Shown here piece by piece: positions 26,156 through 34,907 of a stretch of 64,000 bases of DNA. The position numbers were made by a program, and so were the translations under genes. Positions within the stretch are counted from its first letter, which is position 1, and every line of letters starts with the position of its first letter. Location of the stretch: positions 80,919 through 144,918 of the forward strand of contig CAJKBQ010000002.1 of NCBI GenBank assembly GCA_905198155.1, written 5' to 3'. This DNA is from an uncultured Eubacteriales bacterium (lineage in GTDB: Bacteria > Bacillota > Clostridia > Oscillospirales > Acutalibacteraceae). The notes beneath the pieces are model-generated. The model made no database searches and had not been told where the DNA came from. It saw only the letters and a list, made by a program, of their open reading frames with translations.

Positions 26156-27138
26156 CTACCAATCAAACGCAGCCGATCCTCGACGTTCGGCATCTGAAAG
26201 AATATTTTGACATCAACATGGGGATGTTCCGCTCCAAGCCGCTCAAAGCGGTGGACGACGTCACCTTCTCCATCCAGCCGGGCGAAACGCTGGGGCTGGT
26301 CGGCGAATCCGGCTGCGGCAAAACCACCGTCGGCCGCACGATTCTCCACCTGTACAAACCCACTGCCGGCGAAATCTACTACAAAGGCAAAAAAATCGAG
26401 TCCAAGGCCGATATCCAGTCATTCCGCCAAAAAGCGGCAATGGTTTTCCAGGATCCCTATTCCTCGCTGAACCCCCGGATGACCGTCGCGGATATCATCG
26501 GCGAACCGCTCGATGTCCATAAATTATACAAAACCAAGCAGGAACGCCACGACCGCATCCTGGAACTGATGGATTACGTCGGGCTGAACAGTGAGCACGC
26601 CGCCCGCTATGCGCACGAATTTTCCGGCGGTCAGCGGCAGCGCATCGGCATCGCCCGCGCACTGGCCGTGAATCCGGACTTCATCGTCTGCGACGAACCG
26701 GTTTCCGCGCTGGACGTTTCCATCCAGGCGCAGGTCATCAATATGTTCGGCGAACTGCAGGAAAAACTGGGTCTCACCTACCTGTTCATCGCGCACGACC
26801 TGCTCGTCGTGCGGCACATCAGCAACCGCATCGCCGTGATGTACCTCGGCAAGATGGTGGAGCTGGCGGACGCGTCCGAAATCTACGACCATCCGCTGCA
26901 CCCCTATTCCAAGTCGCTGCTGTCCGCCGTCCCGGTGCCGGATCCCAAAATCGCGCGCGCCAACCAGCGCATCGTGCTGTCGGGCGATATCCCCAGCCCG
27001 CTGAATGCGCCGAGCGGCTGCCCGTTCCGCACCCGCTGCCCCTACGCGTCCGAAGAATGCGCGCAGTCGATGCCGGATTTCAAAGAAGTTTCGTCCGGTC
27101 ATTTCGTCGCGTGCCACAAGGTCGCCGAAATCAATTGA
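26152..27138 (+). CDS. ABC transporter ATP-binding protein, OppF/DppF type
   Basis: 328 residues, starting with GTG in a GTGA overlap with the previous gene, so the two ATPases are translationally coupled. Walker A is GESGCGKT, the signature FSGGQRQRIG, Walker B FIVCDEPVSALD, and the H-loop FIAHDLLVV. The C-terminal extension GCPFRTRCPYA is typical of the oligopeptide class. Confidence 0.95.
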   Translation: MTTNQTQPILDVRHLKEYFDINMGMFRSKPLKAVDDVTFSIQPGETLGLVGESGCGKTTVGRTILHLYKPTAGEIYYKGKKIESKADIQSFRQKAAMVFQDPYSSLNPRMTVADIIGEPLDVHKLYKTKQERHDRILELMDYVGLNSEHAARYAHEFSGGQRQRIGIARALAVNPDFIVCDEPVSALDVSIQAQVINMFGELQEKLGLTYLFIAHDLLVVRHISNRIAVMYLGKMVELADASEIYDHPLHPYSKSLLSAVPVPDPKIARANQRIVLSGDIPSPLNAPSGCPFRTRCPYASEECAQSMPDFKEVSSGHFVACHKVAEIN

Positions 27139-27143
27139 TCTAA

Positions 27144-27163
27144 ATATGCGCAAAGCCGCATAT
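27144..27163 (+). other. Stem-loop between the second ATPase and binding-protein genes
   Basis: ATATGCG / CGCATAT (7 bp) with a T-rich stretch 10 nt later. It may cause partial termination or define the 5' end of a more abundant binding-protein transcript. Confidence 0.5.
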
Positions 27164-27196
27164 TCAGATAGATATTTTTGAAAGGAAGTCTTACCC

Positions 27197-29044
27197 ATGA
27201 AGAAATTTCTCGCAATCGCTCTGGTTCTCGTCATGGTGCTGTCGCTCGGCGCGTGCAGCAAAAGCAGCAAAAAAGGCGACGAAACCAGCAACGGGTTGTC
27301 TGTCTGCTTGGCGTCCGAGCCGCAGTCGATCGACCCGGCACTGAACTCCGCAGTGGACGGTGCGACTTTGCTGGCGCATCTGTTCACCGGTTTGGCCAAA
27401 TGGTCGCAGGACAAGGACGGCAAACTGCAGATCGTCCCGGATGCAGCCACTGAGCTGCCGGAAGGCGTCAAGAACGCGGACGGCACCGTCACCTACACCT
27501 ACACCCTGCGCGATGGCCTCACCTGGTCCGACGGCAAAGCCGTCACGGCCAACGACTTCGTATTTGCGTGGAACCGCGCGGCCGGCACCGAGCTGGCGGC
27601 GGACTACGGCTATATGTTCGAAGTCATCGACGGGTATTCCAAAATATGGGAATCTAAAGACAGCGGCAAAAAAGACGCTGACGGCAACCCGATTCCGGAA
27701 TACATCAATCCGGACGCGAAGCTGAACGTTGTTGCAAAAGACGACAAGACCCTCGTCGTGACGCTGGCCAGCAGCGTTGCGTACTGGAACGAGCTGCTCG
27801 CGTTCCCGACCTACTACCCGGTGCGCGAAGATGTCGTTTCCAACGAATCCTGGGCGACGGATCCGAAAACCTATGTGTGCAACGGTCCGTACACCATGAC
27901 CGAGTGGAAGCACAACAGCGTGATTACGCTGACGAAGAACGAAAAGTTCTACGACGCGAAAAACGTCACGATGGAAGCCATTCACTTCTATCTGTCGGAC
28001 GACAGCAACAACATGCTGACCAACTTCAAAAACGGCAGCTGGCAGCTGATTGACGATGTGCCGACCAACGAAATCGAAACCCTGAAAAAAGACTACCCGA
28101 ACGAGTTTGTCGTCGCGGGTCAGATCGGTACTTACTACGTTTGCTGGAACATCAACGAGCAGATTCTGCCGGCGGATTCCAAGCTGACCGGCACCGATGC
28201 CGAAAAAGCCAAGGAAGAAATCCGCAACGCGGTTGCGCTGCTGCTCGACCGCAACTACATCGCAGAGAAGATCGGCCAGGCCGGTCAGGTTCCGGCGTCC
28301 TCCTTCGTCGCGATGGGCATGACCAATCCGGACGGCACCCAGTTCTATGAGACGGCCGGTCACAGCAAAGAATTCAAAGGCTACTACAATGTCGCTGCGG
28401 ATTCCTTTGAGTCCAACTTCAACGCTGCGGTCGAAACGCTGAAGAAGTATTACGACTACAAAGACGGCAAATTCACCAACTTCCCGACGCTGACCTACCT
28501 GTACAACACCGGCGAAAGCCACAAGGCGATCGGTGAATACCTGCAGTCTGCGCTGGCAGCAGTCGGCATCACCATGAACCTCGAAAACCAGGAATGGAAC
28601 ACCTTCCTCGAGACCCGTAAAAACGGCGACTATTCCATCGCCCGCAACGGCTGGCTCGCGGACTACAACGACCCGATCTGCTTCTTGGATATGTGGGTCA
28701 CCAACTCCGGCAACAACGACGTTCAGTTCGGCAAAGGCGCTCATGCCGGTGTCAAGCTTTACAACCTGGATCTCACCAAACTCGGCTACGATGTCAACGT
28801 GAAAAACGGCACCTGGGCAGAAACCTATGACGTGCTGATTTCCACCATCAAATCGTGCGAAGACAACGACAAACGCTACGAGATGATGCACATGGCCGAA
28901 GATATGCTGATGGAAACCGGCTGCATCGTGCCGCTGTATTTCTACACCGATATCTATATGATCGACGACAGCGTGAAGGGCTTCTTCTCCAACCCGCTGG
29001 GCTACAAGTACTTCATGTACTGCACCGTGGAAAAGACGAAATAA
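27197..29044 (+). CDS. Oligopeptide-type ABC transporter substrate-binding lipoprotein
   Basis: 615 residues. Signal FLAIALVLVMVLSLGAC ends with the lipobox Cys near 20. The family 5 binding fold is shown by VCLASEPQSIDPALNSAVDG, YTYTLRDGLTWSDGKAVTANDF-like text, and GNGPYTM-type strand VCNGPYTMTEW. Late features include LETRKNGDYSIARNGWLADYNDP and GCIVPLYFYTDIYMID, as in OppA/DppE. It should capture peptides or glycopeptides for the preceding permeases. Set off from the ATPase gene by a stem-loop, which fits the higher expression binding proteins need. Confidence 0.94.
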   Translation: MKKFLAIALVLVMVLSLGACSKSSKKGDETSNGLSVCLASEPQSIDPALNSAVDGATLLAHLFTGLAKWSQDKDGKLQIVPDAATELPEGVKNADGTVTYTYTLRDGLTWSDGKAVTANDFVFAWNRAAGTELAADYGYMFEVIDGYSKIWESKDSGKKDADGNPIPEYINPDAKLNVVAKDDKTLVVTLASSVAYWNELLAFPTYYPVREDVVSNESWATDPKTYVCNGPYTMTEWKHNSVITLTKNEKFYDAKNVTMEAIHFYLSDDSNNMLTNFKNGSWQLIDDVPTNEIETLKKDYPNEFVVAGQIGTYYVCWNINEQILPADSKLTGTDAEKAKEEIRNAVALLLDRNYIAEKIGQAGQVPASSFVAMGMTNPDGTQFYETAGHSKEFKGYYNVAADSFESNFNAAVETLKKYYDYKDGKFTNFPTLTYLYNTGESHKAIGEYLQSALAAVGITMNLENQEWNTFLETRKNGDYSIARNGWLADYNDPICFLDMWVTNSGNNDVQFGKGAHAGVKLYNLDLTKLGYDVNVKNGTWAETYDVLISTIKSCEDNDKRYEMMHMAEDMLMETGCIVPLYFYTDIYMIDDSVKGFFSNPLGYKYFMYCTVEKTK

Positions 29045-29075
29045 TCTTTTCCCATCGGTCAAAATAACGCCGAAG

Positions 29076-29118
29076 CGCGGCGGAGCGGTTTGCAATGCAG
29101 CCGCTCCGCCGCGATTTT
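29076..29118 (+). terminator. GC-rich stem-loop after the binding-protein gene
   Basis: A perfect 13-bp stem, CGCGGCGGAGCGG / CCGCTCCGCCGCG, with a 12-nt loop, then ATTTTG. The T-run is short, so partial termination is likely with some read-through to the aminopeptidase. Confidence 0.6.
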
Positions 29119-29146
29119 GCCAATATGCAAAGAAAGGAACATCCGT

Positions 29147-30382
29147 ATGAATGCGCAAAAACTGCGCGATTACGCGCACCTGATCGTTCACGCAGGCGCC
29201 AACGTACAGCCCGGTCAGCGTGTGCGGCTCCAAGCCGAAGTCGATCAGGCGCCGCTTGCCGCCGCCGTCACCGAAGCCTGCTACCGCGCCGGCGCCGCAT
29301 ATGTGGAGCGCATCTGGTCGTGCAGCACCACCACCCTGCTGGACTACCAGTACGCCGCCGTCGAAACGCTCGGCGAAGTCCCGCATTGGGAAGAGGAGCG
29401 CGCCCGCCAGATGACCGTGGACTGCCCCGTCCGCATTTTCATCGAGTCCGAAGACCCCGACGCGCTCGCGTCCGTCCCCGCCGACCGGCTGGCCGCCGTG
29501 GGGCAGATGCGCGCCCGCGTGCTGAAAAAATACCGCGATGCGCTCGACGGCAAGCACCAATGGCTGATCGTCGCCGCCGCGTCGCCCAAATGGGCCAAAA
29601 AAGTCTTCCCGGACGACGACGAATCCACCGCCGTGGAAAAACTGTGGGACGCGATTTTCGACTGCGTCTACCTGCACGGCACTGCCGCCGAAACCGAATC
29701 GGTTTGGGCAGCGCATACCGCCCGCATGGCCGCCAAAGCCGACTGGCTGAACGCCCAGCACTTTGCCCGCCTGCACTACACCAGCGCCAACGGCACCGAC
29801 TTCACCGTCTCGCTGATCCCGCAGGCCAAATGGACCGGTGCGCGCGACGTCAACTACCGCAACGGCGTATCTTTTGTCCCCAATATGCCGACCGAAGAGG
29901 TGTTCACCAGCCCCATGCGCGGTCAATGCGAAGGCCGCCTCGTCGCGACCAAACCGCTCAGCTGGTCGGGTCAGCTGATTGACGGGTTTTCCGTCGATTT
30001 CCGCGGCGGCCGCGTGGTGGACTGCCGCGCCGCGCACGGTGAGGATACGCTCCGCAAGCTGTTCGCGATGGACGACGGCGCGTCGATGCTCGGCGAAGTC
30101 GCGCTTGTCCCGAAAGAATCGCCGATCAACCGATCCGGGCTGCTGTTTTACAACACGCTGTTCGACGAAAATGCCTGCTGCCACGTCGCGGTCGGCCGCG
30201 GATTTTCGGAGGTCATCGACGGATTTCTGGACATGACCGACGACCAGCTGCGCGGCATTGGCATCAACGACTCGATTGAGCACGTTGATTTCATGATCGG
30301 ATCCGACGACCTGACCATCACCGGTATCCGGCCCGACGGCACCGAAGTCCCGGTATTTGTCAACGGTAGCTGGGCGGAATAA
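29147..30382 (+). CDS. Aminopeptidase, M29 family (AmpS/PepS-like)
   Basis: 411 residues from ATG 29147, with AGGA 8 nt upstream. Family landmarks are FARLHYTSANGTDFTVSL, NMPTEEVFTSPMRG with the metal-ligand Glu residues, MLGEVALVPKESPIN and YNTLFDENACCHVAVGRG. These last carry the second Glu and the His/Asp ligands. A cytosolic two-metal aminopeptidase, well suited to degrading peptides brought in by the importer encoded directly upstream. Confidence 0.92.
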   Translation: MNAQKLRDYAHLIVHAGANVQPGQRVRLQAEVDQAPLAAAVTEACYRAGAAYVERIWSCSTTTLLDYQYAAVETLGEVPHWEEERARQMTVDCPVRIFIESEDPDALASVPADRLAAVGQMRARVLKKYRDALDGKHQWLIVAAASPKWAKKVFPDDDESTAVEKLWDAIFDCVYLHGTAAETESVWAAHTARMAAKADWLNAQHFARLHYTSANGTDFTVSLIPQAKWTGARDVNYRNGVSFVPNMPTEEVFTSPMRGQCEGRLVATKPLSWSGQLIDGFSVDFRGGRVVDCRAAHGEDTLRKLFAMDDGASMLGEVALVPKESPINRSGLLFYNTLFDENACCHVAVGRGFSEVIDGFLDMTDDQLRGIGINDSIEHVDFMIGSDDLTITGIRPDGTEVPVFVNGSWAE

Positions 30383-30397
30383 TCCCGCGTACAAAAG

Positions 30398-30433
30398 AGC
30401 GCATACCCGGAAAACACCCGGTATGCGCTTTTT
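30398..30433 (+). terminator. Terminator of the importer/aminopeptidase unit
   Basis: AGCGCATACC / GGTATGCGCT stem followed by TTTTT. Confidence 0.9.
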
Positions 30434-30533
30434 CATATTTGACCGGCTGTGCCAAACGGATCGTCCGATTTGGACGTCCGCACATTTTTCGCGCATATCG
30501 CACAATTACCCTGCAAAAGTCGCAAATCTCCCC

Positions 30534-30562
30534 TTGTCTTTTCCCGCCCGGTGTGATATAAT
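30534..30562 (+). promoter_or_regulatory. Promoter of the second GH31 gene
   Basis: TTGTCT (30534-30539), 17 bp, TATAAT (30557-30562). Confidence 0.7.
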
Positions 30563-30604
30563 ACCGCTGATCTCCCCCAAAACATCGGAAAGGATGCACT
30601 GCTC

Positions 30605-32317
30605 ATGAAAAAACTCACGTTCGGTACCCCGGAGCCGCTGACGCCGTCGCGCTTCTGCGCCGGGTTCAATCCGCAGGATACCCCCGTCCGGTACGACACC
30701 GCCGCATTCACCTTCCGCGAAACCGCGCGCGGCTGCGTGCTGGAATTCCCGCTCACGGCCGACGAAGAACTCTACGGGTTCGGCCTGCAGCTCAAAGAAT
30801 TCACGCACAAGCACCGCAAACTGCTGCTGCGCACCAATTCCGACCCCGTCGCCGCCACCGGCGATTCGCACGCGCCCGTGCCGTTTTTCGTCTCGACGCG
30901 CGGCTACGGGATGTATTTCGACACTGCCCGCTGCGTCGAAGTCTACTGCGGATTTGCCAAAAAGCAGAATCGCAGCCCGGCGGCGGACAATTCCATCATC
31001 GCCAATGCGGACGACCTGTACCGCAAAACCGGTCTGCACGAACCGGTCACCATGGCGGTCGAAATCCCGTCGGCCAAAGGCATCGACGTCTACCTGTTTG
31101 AAGGGAACAATATTCTGGACGTAGTGTCGCAGTACAACATGATGTCCGGCGGCGGCTGCACCGTGCCGGACTGGGGGCTGGGCACGCTGTACCGCGCCTA
31201 CGCCAAATACACCGACGCCGAAGTGCTGCAACTGGCGGACTACTTTGAAAAAACCGACCTCCTGGTGCAGACCATCGGGCTGGAACCGGGCTGGCAGTCG
31301 AGCAGTTATTCCTGCTCCTATGTGTGGGATTCGGAGCGCTACCCGAACCACGAAGCCATGGTTGCCGAGCTGCGCCGCCGCGGGTATCACATCAACCTGT
31401 GGGAGCACGCCTTCGTCAACGCCGTCTCGCCGATTTACAGCGAAATTTTCCCCTACTGCGGCGACTACGAAGTCTGGAAAGGCCTCGTCCCGGACTTCGC
31501 CACACCGGAAGCCCGTCGCATTTTTGCCGATTATCACCGCAAAGTGCTTATCGACCGCGGCATCGACGGCTTCAAACTCGACGAATGCGACAACAGCGAC
31601 TTTGTCCACAGCGATTGGAGCTTCCCGAACTGCGCGTCCTTCCCCTCCGGGCTGGACGGCGAGCAGTACCACCAGCTGTTCGGCACGCTGTATATGCAGA
31701 CCATTCTCCGGGCGCTGGACGGTCAGCCCACCCTGTCCGAAGTCCGCAACGCCGGGGCGCTGGCCGCGCCGTACCCGTTCGTGCTGTACAGCGATTTGTA
31801 CGACCACCGCGACTTTATCCGCGGCATCGTCAATTCCGGGTTCTCCGGCCTGCTGTGGACGGCGGAGCTGCGCGATGCCGCCAGCCGCAAAGACCTGCTG
31901 CGCCGCCTGCAAACCACCGTCTTTTCGGTGCAGTGCCTCATCAACGCGTGGTACTGTCCGGAGGTTCCGTGGAAGGAATTTGACTGCGAAGCGGAAGTGC
32001 GTGACCTGCTGCGCGTCCGCCAGTCGCTGATCCCCATGCTGCGCGATGCCTTTGCCGACTATCACCGCACGGGCAAGCCGCCGGTGCGCGCCCTGGTGTG
32101 CGATTACACCGACGACCGCGAAACTTATGCGATCGACGACGAATACATCTTCTGCGACCGTCTGATCGTTGCGCCGCTGACGGCGGAATCGGACGCGCGG
32201 CGCGTGTATCTGCCCGCCGGGACGTGGCGGGACTACTGGAGCAAATCACCGGTCGCGTCCGGCTGGTTCGACGTCTGCACCGAGCAGATTCCGGTGTTTG
32301 AACGTGTGGCGGAGTGA
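30605..32317 (+). CDS. Glycoside hydrolase family 31 (alpha-glycosidase)
   Basis: 570 residues. The N-terminal beta domain has EELYGFGLQLKEF. The barrel begins near CTVPDWGLGTLYRAYAKYT, and GIDGFKLDECDN contains the predicted nucleophile Asp. The C-terminal sheet runs through FCDRLIVAPLTAESDARRVYLPAGTWRDYWS. GGAAAGGATG precedes the ATG. The barrel lacks the large insertion of classical alpha-glucosidases. No signal peptide. It is only distantly similar to the GH31 protein at 427-1989. Transcribed alone; no neighbouring regulator. Confidence 0.9.
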   Translation: MKKLTFGTPEPLTPSRFCAGFNPQDTPVRYDTAAFTFRETARGCVLEFPLTADEELYGFGLQLKEFTHKHRKLLLRTNSDPVAATGDSHAPVPFFVSTRGYGMYFDTARCVEVYCGFAKKQNRSPAADNSIIANADDLYRKTGLHEPVTMAVEIPSAKGIDVYLFEGNNILDVVSQYNMMSGGGCTVPDWGLGTLYRAYAKYTDAEVLQLADYFEKTDLLVQTIGLEPGWQSSSYSCSYVWDSERYPNHEAMVAELRRRGYHINLWEHAFVNAVSPIYSEIFPYCGDYEVWKGLVPDFATPEARRIFADYHRKVLIDRGIDGFKLDECDNSDFVHSDWSFPNCASFPSGLDGEQYHQLFGTLYMQTILRALDGQPTLSEVRNAGALAAPYPFVLYSDLYDHRDFIRGIVNSGFSGLLWTAELRDAASRKDLLRRLQTTVFSVQCLINAWYCPEVPWKEFDCEAEVRDLLRVRQSLIPMLRDAFADYHRTGKPPVRALVCDYTDDRETYAIDDEYIFCDRLIVAPLTAESDARRVYLPAGTWRDYWSKSPVASGWFDVCTEQIPVFERVAE

Positions 32318-32419
32318 TTTTTTCCCTGCCATCTCCCCCGATTTTTCACCCCTCGCACCACCGTATTTTCGTCATTCCGACAAAAATCGCGAAAATGTAT
32401 TTTTATACGCGCCAACCGC

Positions 32420-32448
32420 TTGACAATTGCCCGCGAATATGATATCAT
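32420..32448 (+). promoter_or_regulatory. Promoter of the pot leader RNA
   Basis: TTGACA (32420-32425), 17 bp, TATCAT (32443-32448). The predicted start is near 32455. Confidence 0.75.
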
Positions 32449-32454
32449 TGATCA

Positions 32455-32932
32455 CATCCACGACATTGGAAAGCAATATTCGCGTTTGCAGGGTCTTTCC
32501 AAAGCAAGATAATCCGACCGCCAGGCCGCATCATCGCCGCCTGAGCACCGTCCCGGCTTGCCGGGCGGTACGGCCACACGGACAGCCGGGTCGAATGCCG
32601 CACACCGGGGACAGCTGTGCTCCGGTTGGCAACTTCTGTTGCCTTATTGATTTTCTGGGCCGATCGCCCAATGCTTTTATAAGTTGGTTACTTTATAACC
32701 TCTGCGTTTCCCCGTTTCCGAAATGCATCAACTTGTGAAAGGTCAATAAGAGTAGTAAAAGTAATCTTTGCTATATAGACTCTGAGGAACCTTGCGAATG
32801 ATCCAGCGCTTCCGCCCGTTTTGGGCAGATGTCGGCCGGTCTGCGCGTACATACCCGCGCGCAGCATTCCCCTTTTCGTTAAACACAAGTGATGCATGAG
32901 CCTGCTCGGCTCGGCATCACTTTTTTATTTTT
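32455..32932 (+). ncRNA. Unidentified structured leader or small RNA upstream of potA
   Basis: About 480 nt without a plausible reading frame but with many hairpins. They are TTGGAAAG/CTTTCCAA, CCCGG-CTTG-CCGGG flanked by ACCG/CGGT, ACCGGGG/CTCCGGT, GGCAAC-TTCT-GTTGCC (32627 region), GGTTA/TAACC and CTGCGCG/CGCGCAG. It ends in the terminator at 32887. I found no match to the conserved cores I know for T-box, TPP, FMN, SAM, purine, ykkC, 6S, tmRNA or RNase P RNA. It may be a riboswitch/attenuator for pot or a separate RNA. Confidence 0.5.
32887..32932 (+). terminator. Strong intrinsic terminator in the pot leader
   Basis: AAGTGATGC / GCATCACTT outer stem and GAGCC / GGCTC inner stem are followed by TTTT-ATTTTTT. 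It ends 28 nt before potA, leaving no room for another promoter. Confidence 0.88.
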
Positions 32933-32959
32933 TACAAACCAAAACTGGAGGCGTGCGCA

Positions 32960-34075
32960 ATGGGCAAGATCATTGAGCTGAAAAAAATTTCAAAGGAATT
33001 CGACGGAGAGCCGATTCTGAACCAGATCGACCTGACGATTAACGATCAGGAATTCATCACCCTGCTCGGCCCGTCCGGCTGCGGCAAAACCACCACCCTG
33101 CGCATCATCGGCGGATTTGTGACGCCGGACGAAGGCGACGTCCTGTTCGACGGCGTCCGCATCAACGACGTCCCGCCCTACCAGCGCCACGTCAACACCG
33201 TGTTCCAAAAATACGCGCTGTTCCCGCACCTGAACGTGTTTGAAAACATCGCGTTCGCCCTGCGGCTCAAAAAACTCCCCCGCGAAGAGATCAAGCAGCG
33301 CGTGCAGGAAATGCTGGAGCTGGTCGCGCTCAAAGGCTTTGAAAAGAAAAACGTCACGCTGCTCAGCGGCGGCCAGCAGCAGCGCGTCGCCATCGCCCGC
33401 GCGCTCATCAACAAGCCGCGCGTCCTGCTGCTGGACGAACCGCTCGGTGCGCTGGACCTCAAACTCCGCAAGGATATGCAGAACGAACTGAAAAAAATCC
33501 AGCAGCAAACCGGAATCACCTTCATCTACGTCACGCATGACCAGGAAGAAGCGCTCTCCATGTCGGACACCGTCGTCGTCATGGCGGACGGCCGCATCCA
33601 GCAAATCGGCACCCCCACCGACATCTACAACGAGCCGACCAATGCCTTCGTCGCAGACTTCATCGGCGAAAGCAACATCGTGGACGGCGTGATGCTGGCG
33701 GATCGCCGGGTGCGGTTTTCGGGCCAGGTGTTCGACTGCGTGGACGCCGGGTTTGCCCAGAACGAGCCGGTGGACGTCGTCGTCCGGCCGGAGGACGTGG
33801 ATGTTGTCCCGCAGGATCAGGGGATGCTGCGCGGCGTCGTGACGTCCGTCACGTTCAAAGGCGTCCACTACGAAATCATCGTCGATATCCGCGGCTTCAA
33901 ATGGATGGTGCAGTCCACCGACTTCGTCGCCGAAGGCGAGCAGATCGGCCTGTACATTGAGCCGGACGCGATTCACATCATGAAAAAGTCCGAATATTCC
34001 GGCCAGTTCGGCGACTATTCGTCGTTCAGCGACGAGCTGGACGAACTGTCCAACGTTGATGCCGTGGAGGAATAA
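32960..34075 (+). CDS. potA: Spermidine/putrescine ABC importer ATPase
   Basis: 371 residues. Walker A GPSGCGKTTTLR, signature LLSGGQQQRVAIARAL, Walker B LLLDEPLGALD, H-loop YVTHDQEEAL. A TOBE-type C-terminal domain (about 280-350) is present. GGAGG precedes the ATG. It energises uptake through PotB and PotC, encoded next. The gene can be reached by polymerase only through the upstream terminator, so its expression probably depends on antitermination in the leader. The C-terminal tail is acidic. Confidence 0.95.
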   Translation: MGKIIELKKISKEFDGEPILNQIDLTINDQEFITLLGPSGCGKTTTLRIIGGFVTPDEGDVLFDGVRINDVPPYQRHVNTVFQKYALFPHLNVFENIAFALRLKKLPREEIKQRVQEMLELVALKGFEKKNVTLLSGGQQQRVAIARALINKPRVLLLDEPLGALDLKLRKDMQNELKKIQQQTGITFIYVTHDQEEALSMSDTVVVMADGRIQQIGTPTDIYNEPTNAFVADFIGESNIVDGVMLADRRVRFSGQVFDCVDAGFAQNEPVDVVVRPEDVDVVPQDQGMLRGVVTSVTFKGVHYEIIVDIRGFKWMVQSTDFVAEGEQIGLYIEPDAIHIMKKSEYSGQFGDYSSFSDELDELSNVDAVEE

Positions 34076-34079
34076 CGCC

Positions 34080-34907
34080 ATGCAAAAGAAACATTCGCTG
34101 CTGCGGTCCATCTCCGCAGCCCCGCACATCTTCTGGTCGGTGCTGTTCATCGTTGCGCCGCTGCTGTTCGTACTGTACTACGCGTTCACCGGCACCGACG
34201 GCGGCTTCACGCTGGACAACCTCGCCGCCCTCAGCGAGCACACGCAGACTTTCGCCCTGTCGATTGCGCTGTCGGTCATCGCGACGGCCGCGTGCTTCGT
34301 GGTCGGCTACCCGCTGGCCTACGTCATCGCCCGGTCGGGCGGCCGCAGCCAAAAACTGATGCTGATGCTGCTCATGCTGCCCATGTGGACGAACCTGCTC
34401 ATCCGTACCTATTCCATGATGGCCATCATGGACGACGGCGGCTTCCTCAACGGCATCCTCACCGGGCTGAACCTGCCCAAAGTCCACCTGATCGGCACCA
34501 AAGGCGCCGTGATCTTCGGCATGGCGTACGACTACCTGCCGTACATGGTGCTCCCGATTTACACCGTCATGTCCAAAATGGATCCCCGCCTGCTGGAAGC
34601 CGCCAGCGACCTCGGCTGCAACAATTTCCGCGCCATGACCCGTGTGGTGCTGCCGCTGTCGCGCGCCGGCATCATCTCCGGGATCACGATGGTGTTCGTC
34701 CCGTCGATCAGCACGTTCTACATCTCCCAAAAGCTCGGCGGCGGCACGTTTGAACTCCTTGGCGACACCATCGAGCGCCAATTCCAAAACGAAAACACCT
34801 ATCACGTCGGCGCGGCCATCTCGCTGGTGATGATGATCCTGATTTTGCTGTCGCTGGCCGTGATGAACCGGTTCGGCGAAGAAGATGAAGCGGAGGTGCT
34901 GGTATGA
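34080..34907 (+). CDS. potB: Spermidine/putrescine ABC importer permease
   Basis: 275 residues from ATG 34080, four bases after the potA stop. GGAGG overlaps the potA end; the ATG at 34056 lies inside potA. Membrane helices begin at HIFWSVLFIVAPLLFVLYYA, and the cytoplasmic loop EAASDLGCNNFRAMTRVVLPLSRAGI is the EAA motif that contacts the ATPase. Overlaps potC by ATGA. Confidence 0.94.
   Translation: MQKKHSLLRSISAAPHIFWSVLFIVAPLLFVLYYAFTGTDGGFTLDNLAALSEHTQTFALSIALSVIATAACFVVGYPLAYVIARSGGRSQKLMLMLLMLPMWTNLLIRTYSMMAIMDDGGFLNGILTGLNLPKVHLIGTKGAVIFGMAYDYLPYMVLPIYTVMSKMDPRLLEAASDLGCNNFRAMTRVVLPLSRAGIISGITMVFVPSISTFYISQKLGGGTFELLGDTIERQFQNENTYHVGAAISLVMMILILLSLAVMNRFGEEDEAEVLV

Noticed and set aside
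27191..30505. Very long open frame on the minus strand (over 1100 codons) across the binding protein and aminopeptidase genes
   Set aside because: It is antisense to two well-recognised genes with signal peptide and family motifs. High GC at third positions removes stops on the opposite strand.
32540..32580. GGGCGGTACGGCC resembling the T-box antiterminator core
   Set aside because: The conserved GGGTGGNACCGCG core and specifier-loop architecture are absent, and the downstream gene is not an aminoacyl-tRNA or amino-acid gene.
32688..32897. 69-codon minus-strand frame in the pot leader
   Set aside because: No ribosome binding site, opposite to the promoter and terminator of the leader, and no recognisable protein family.
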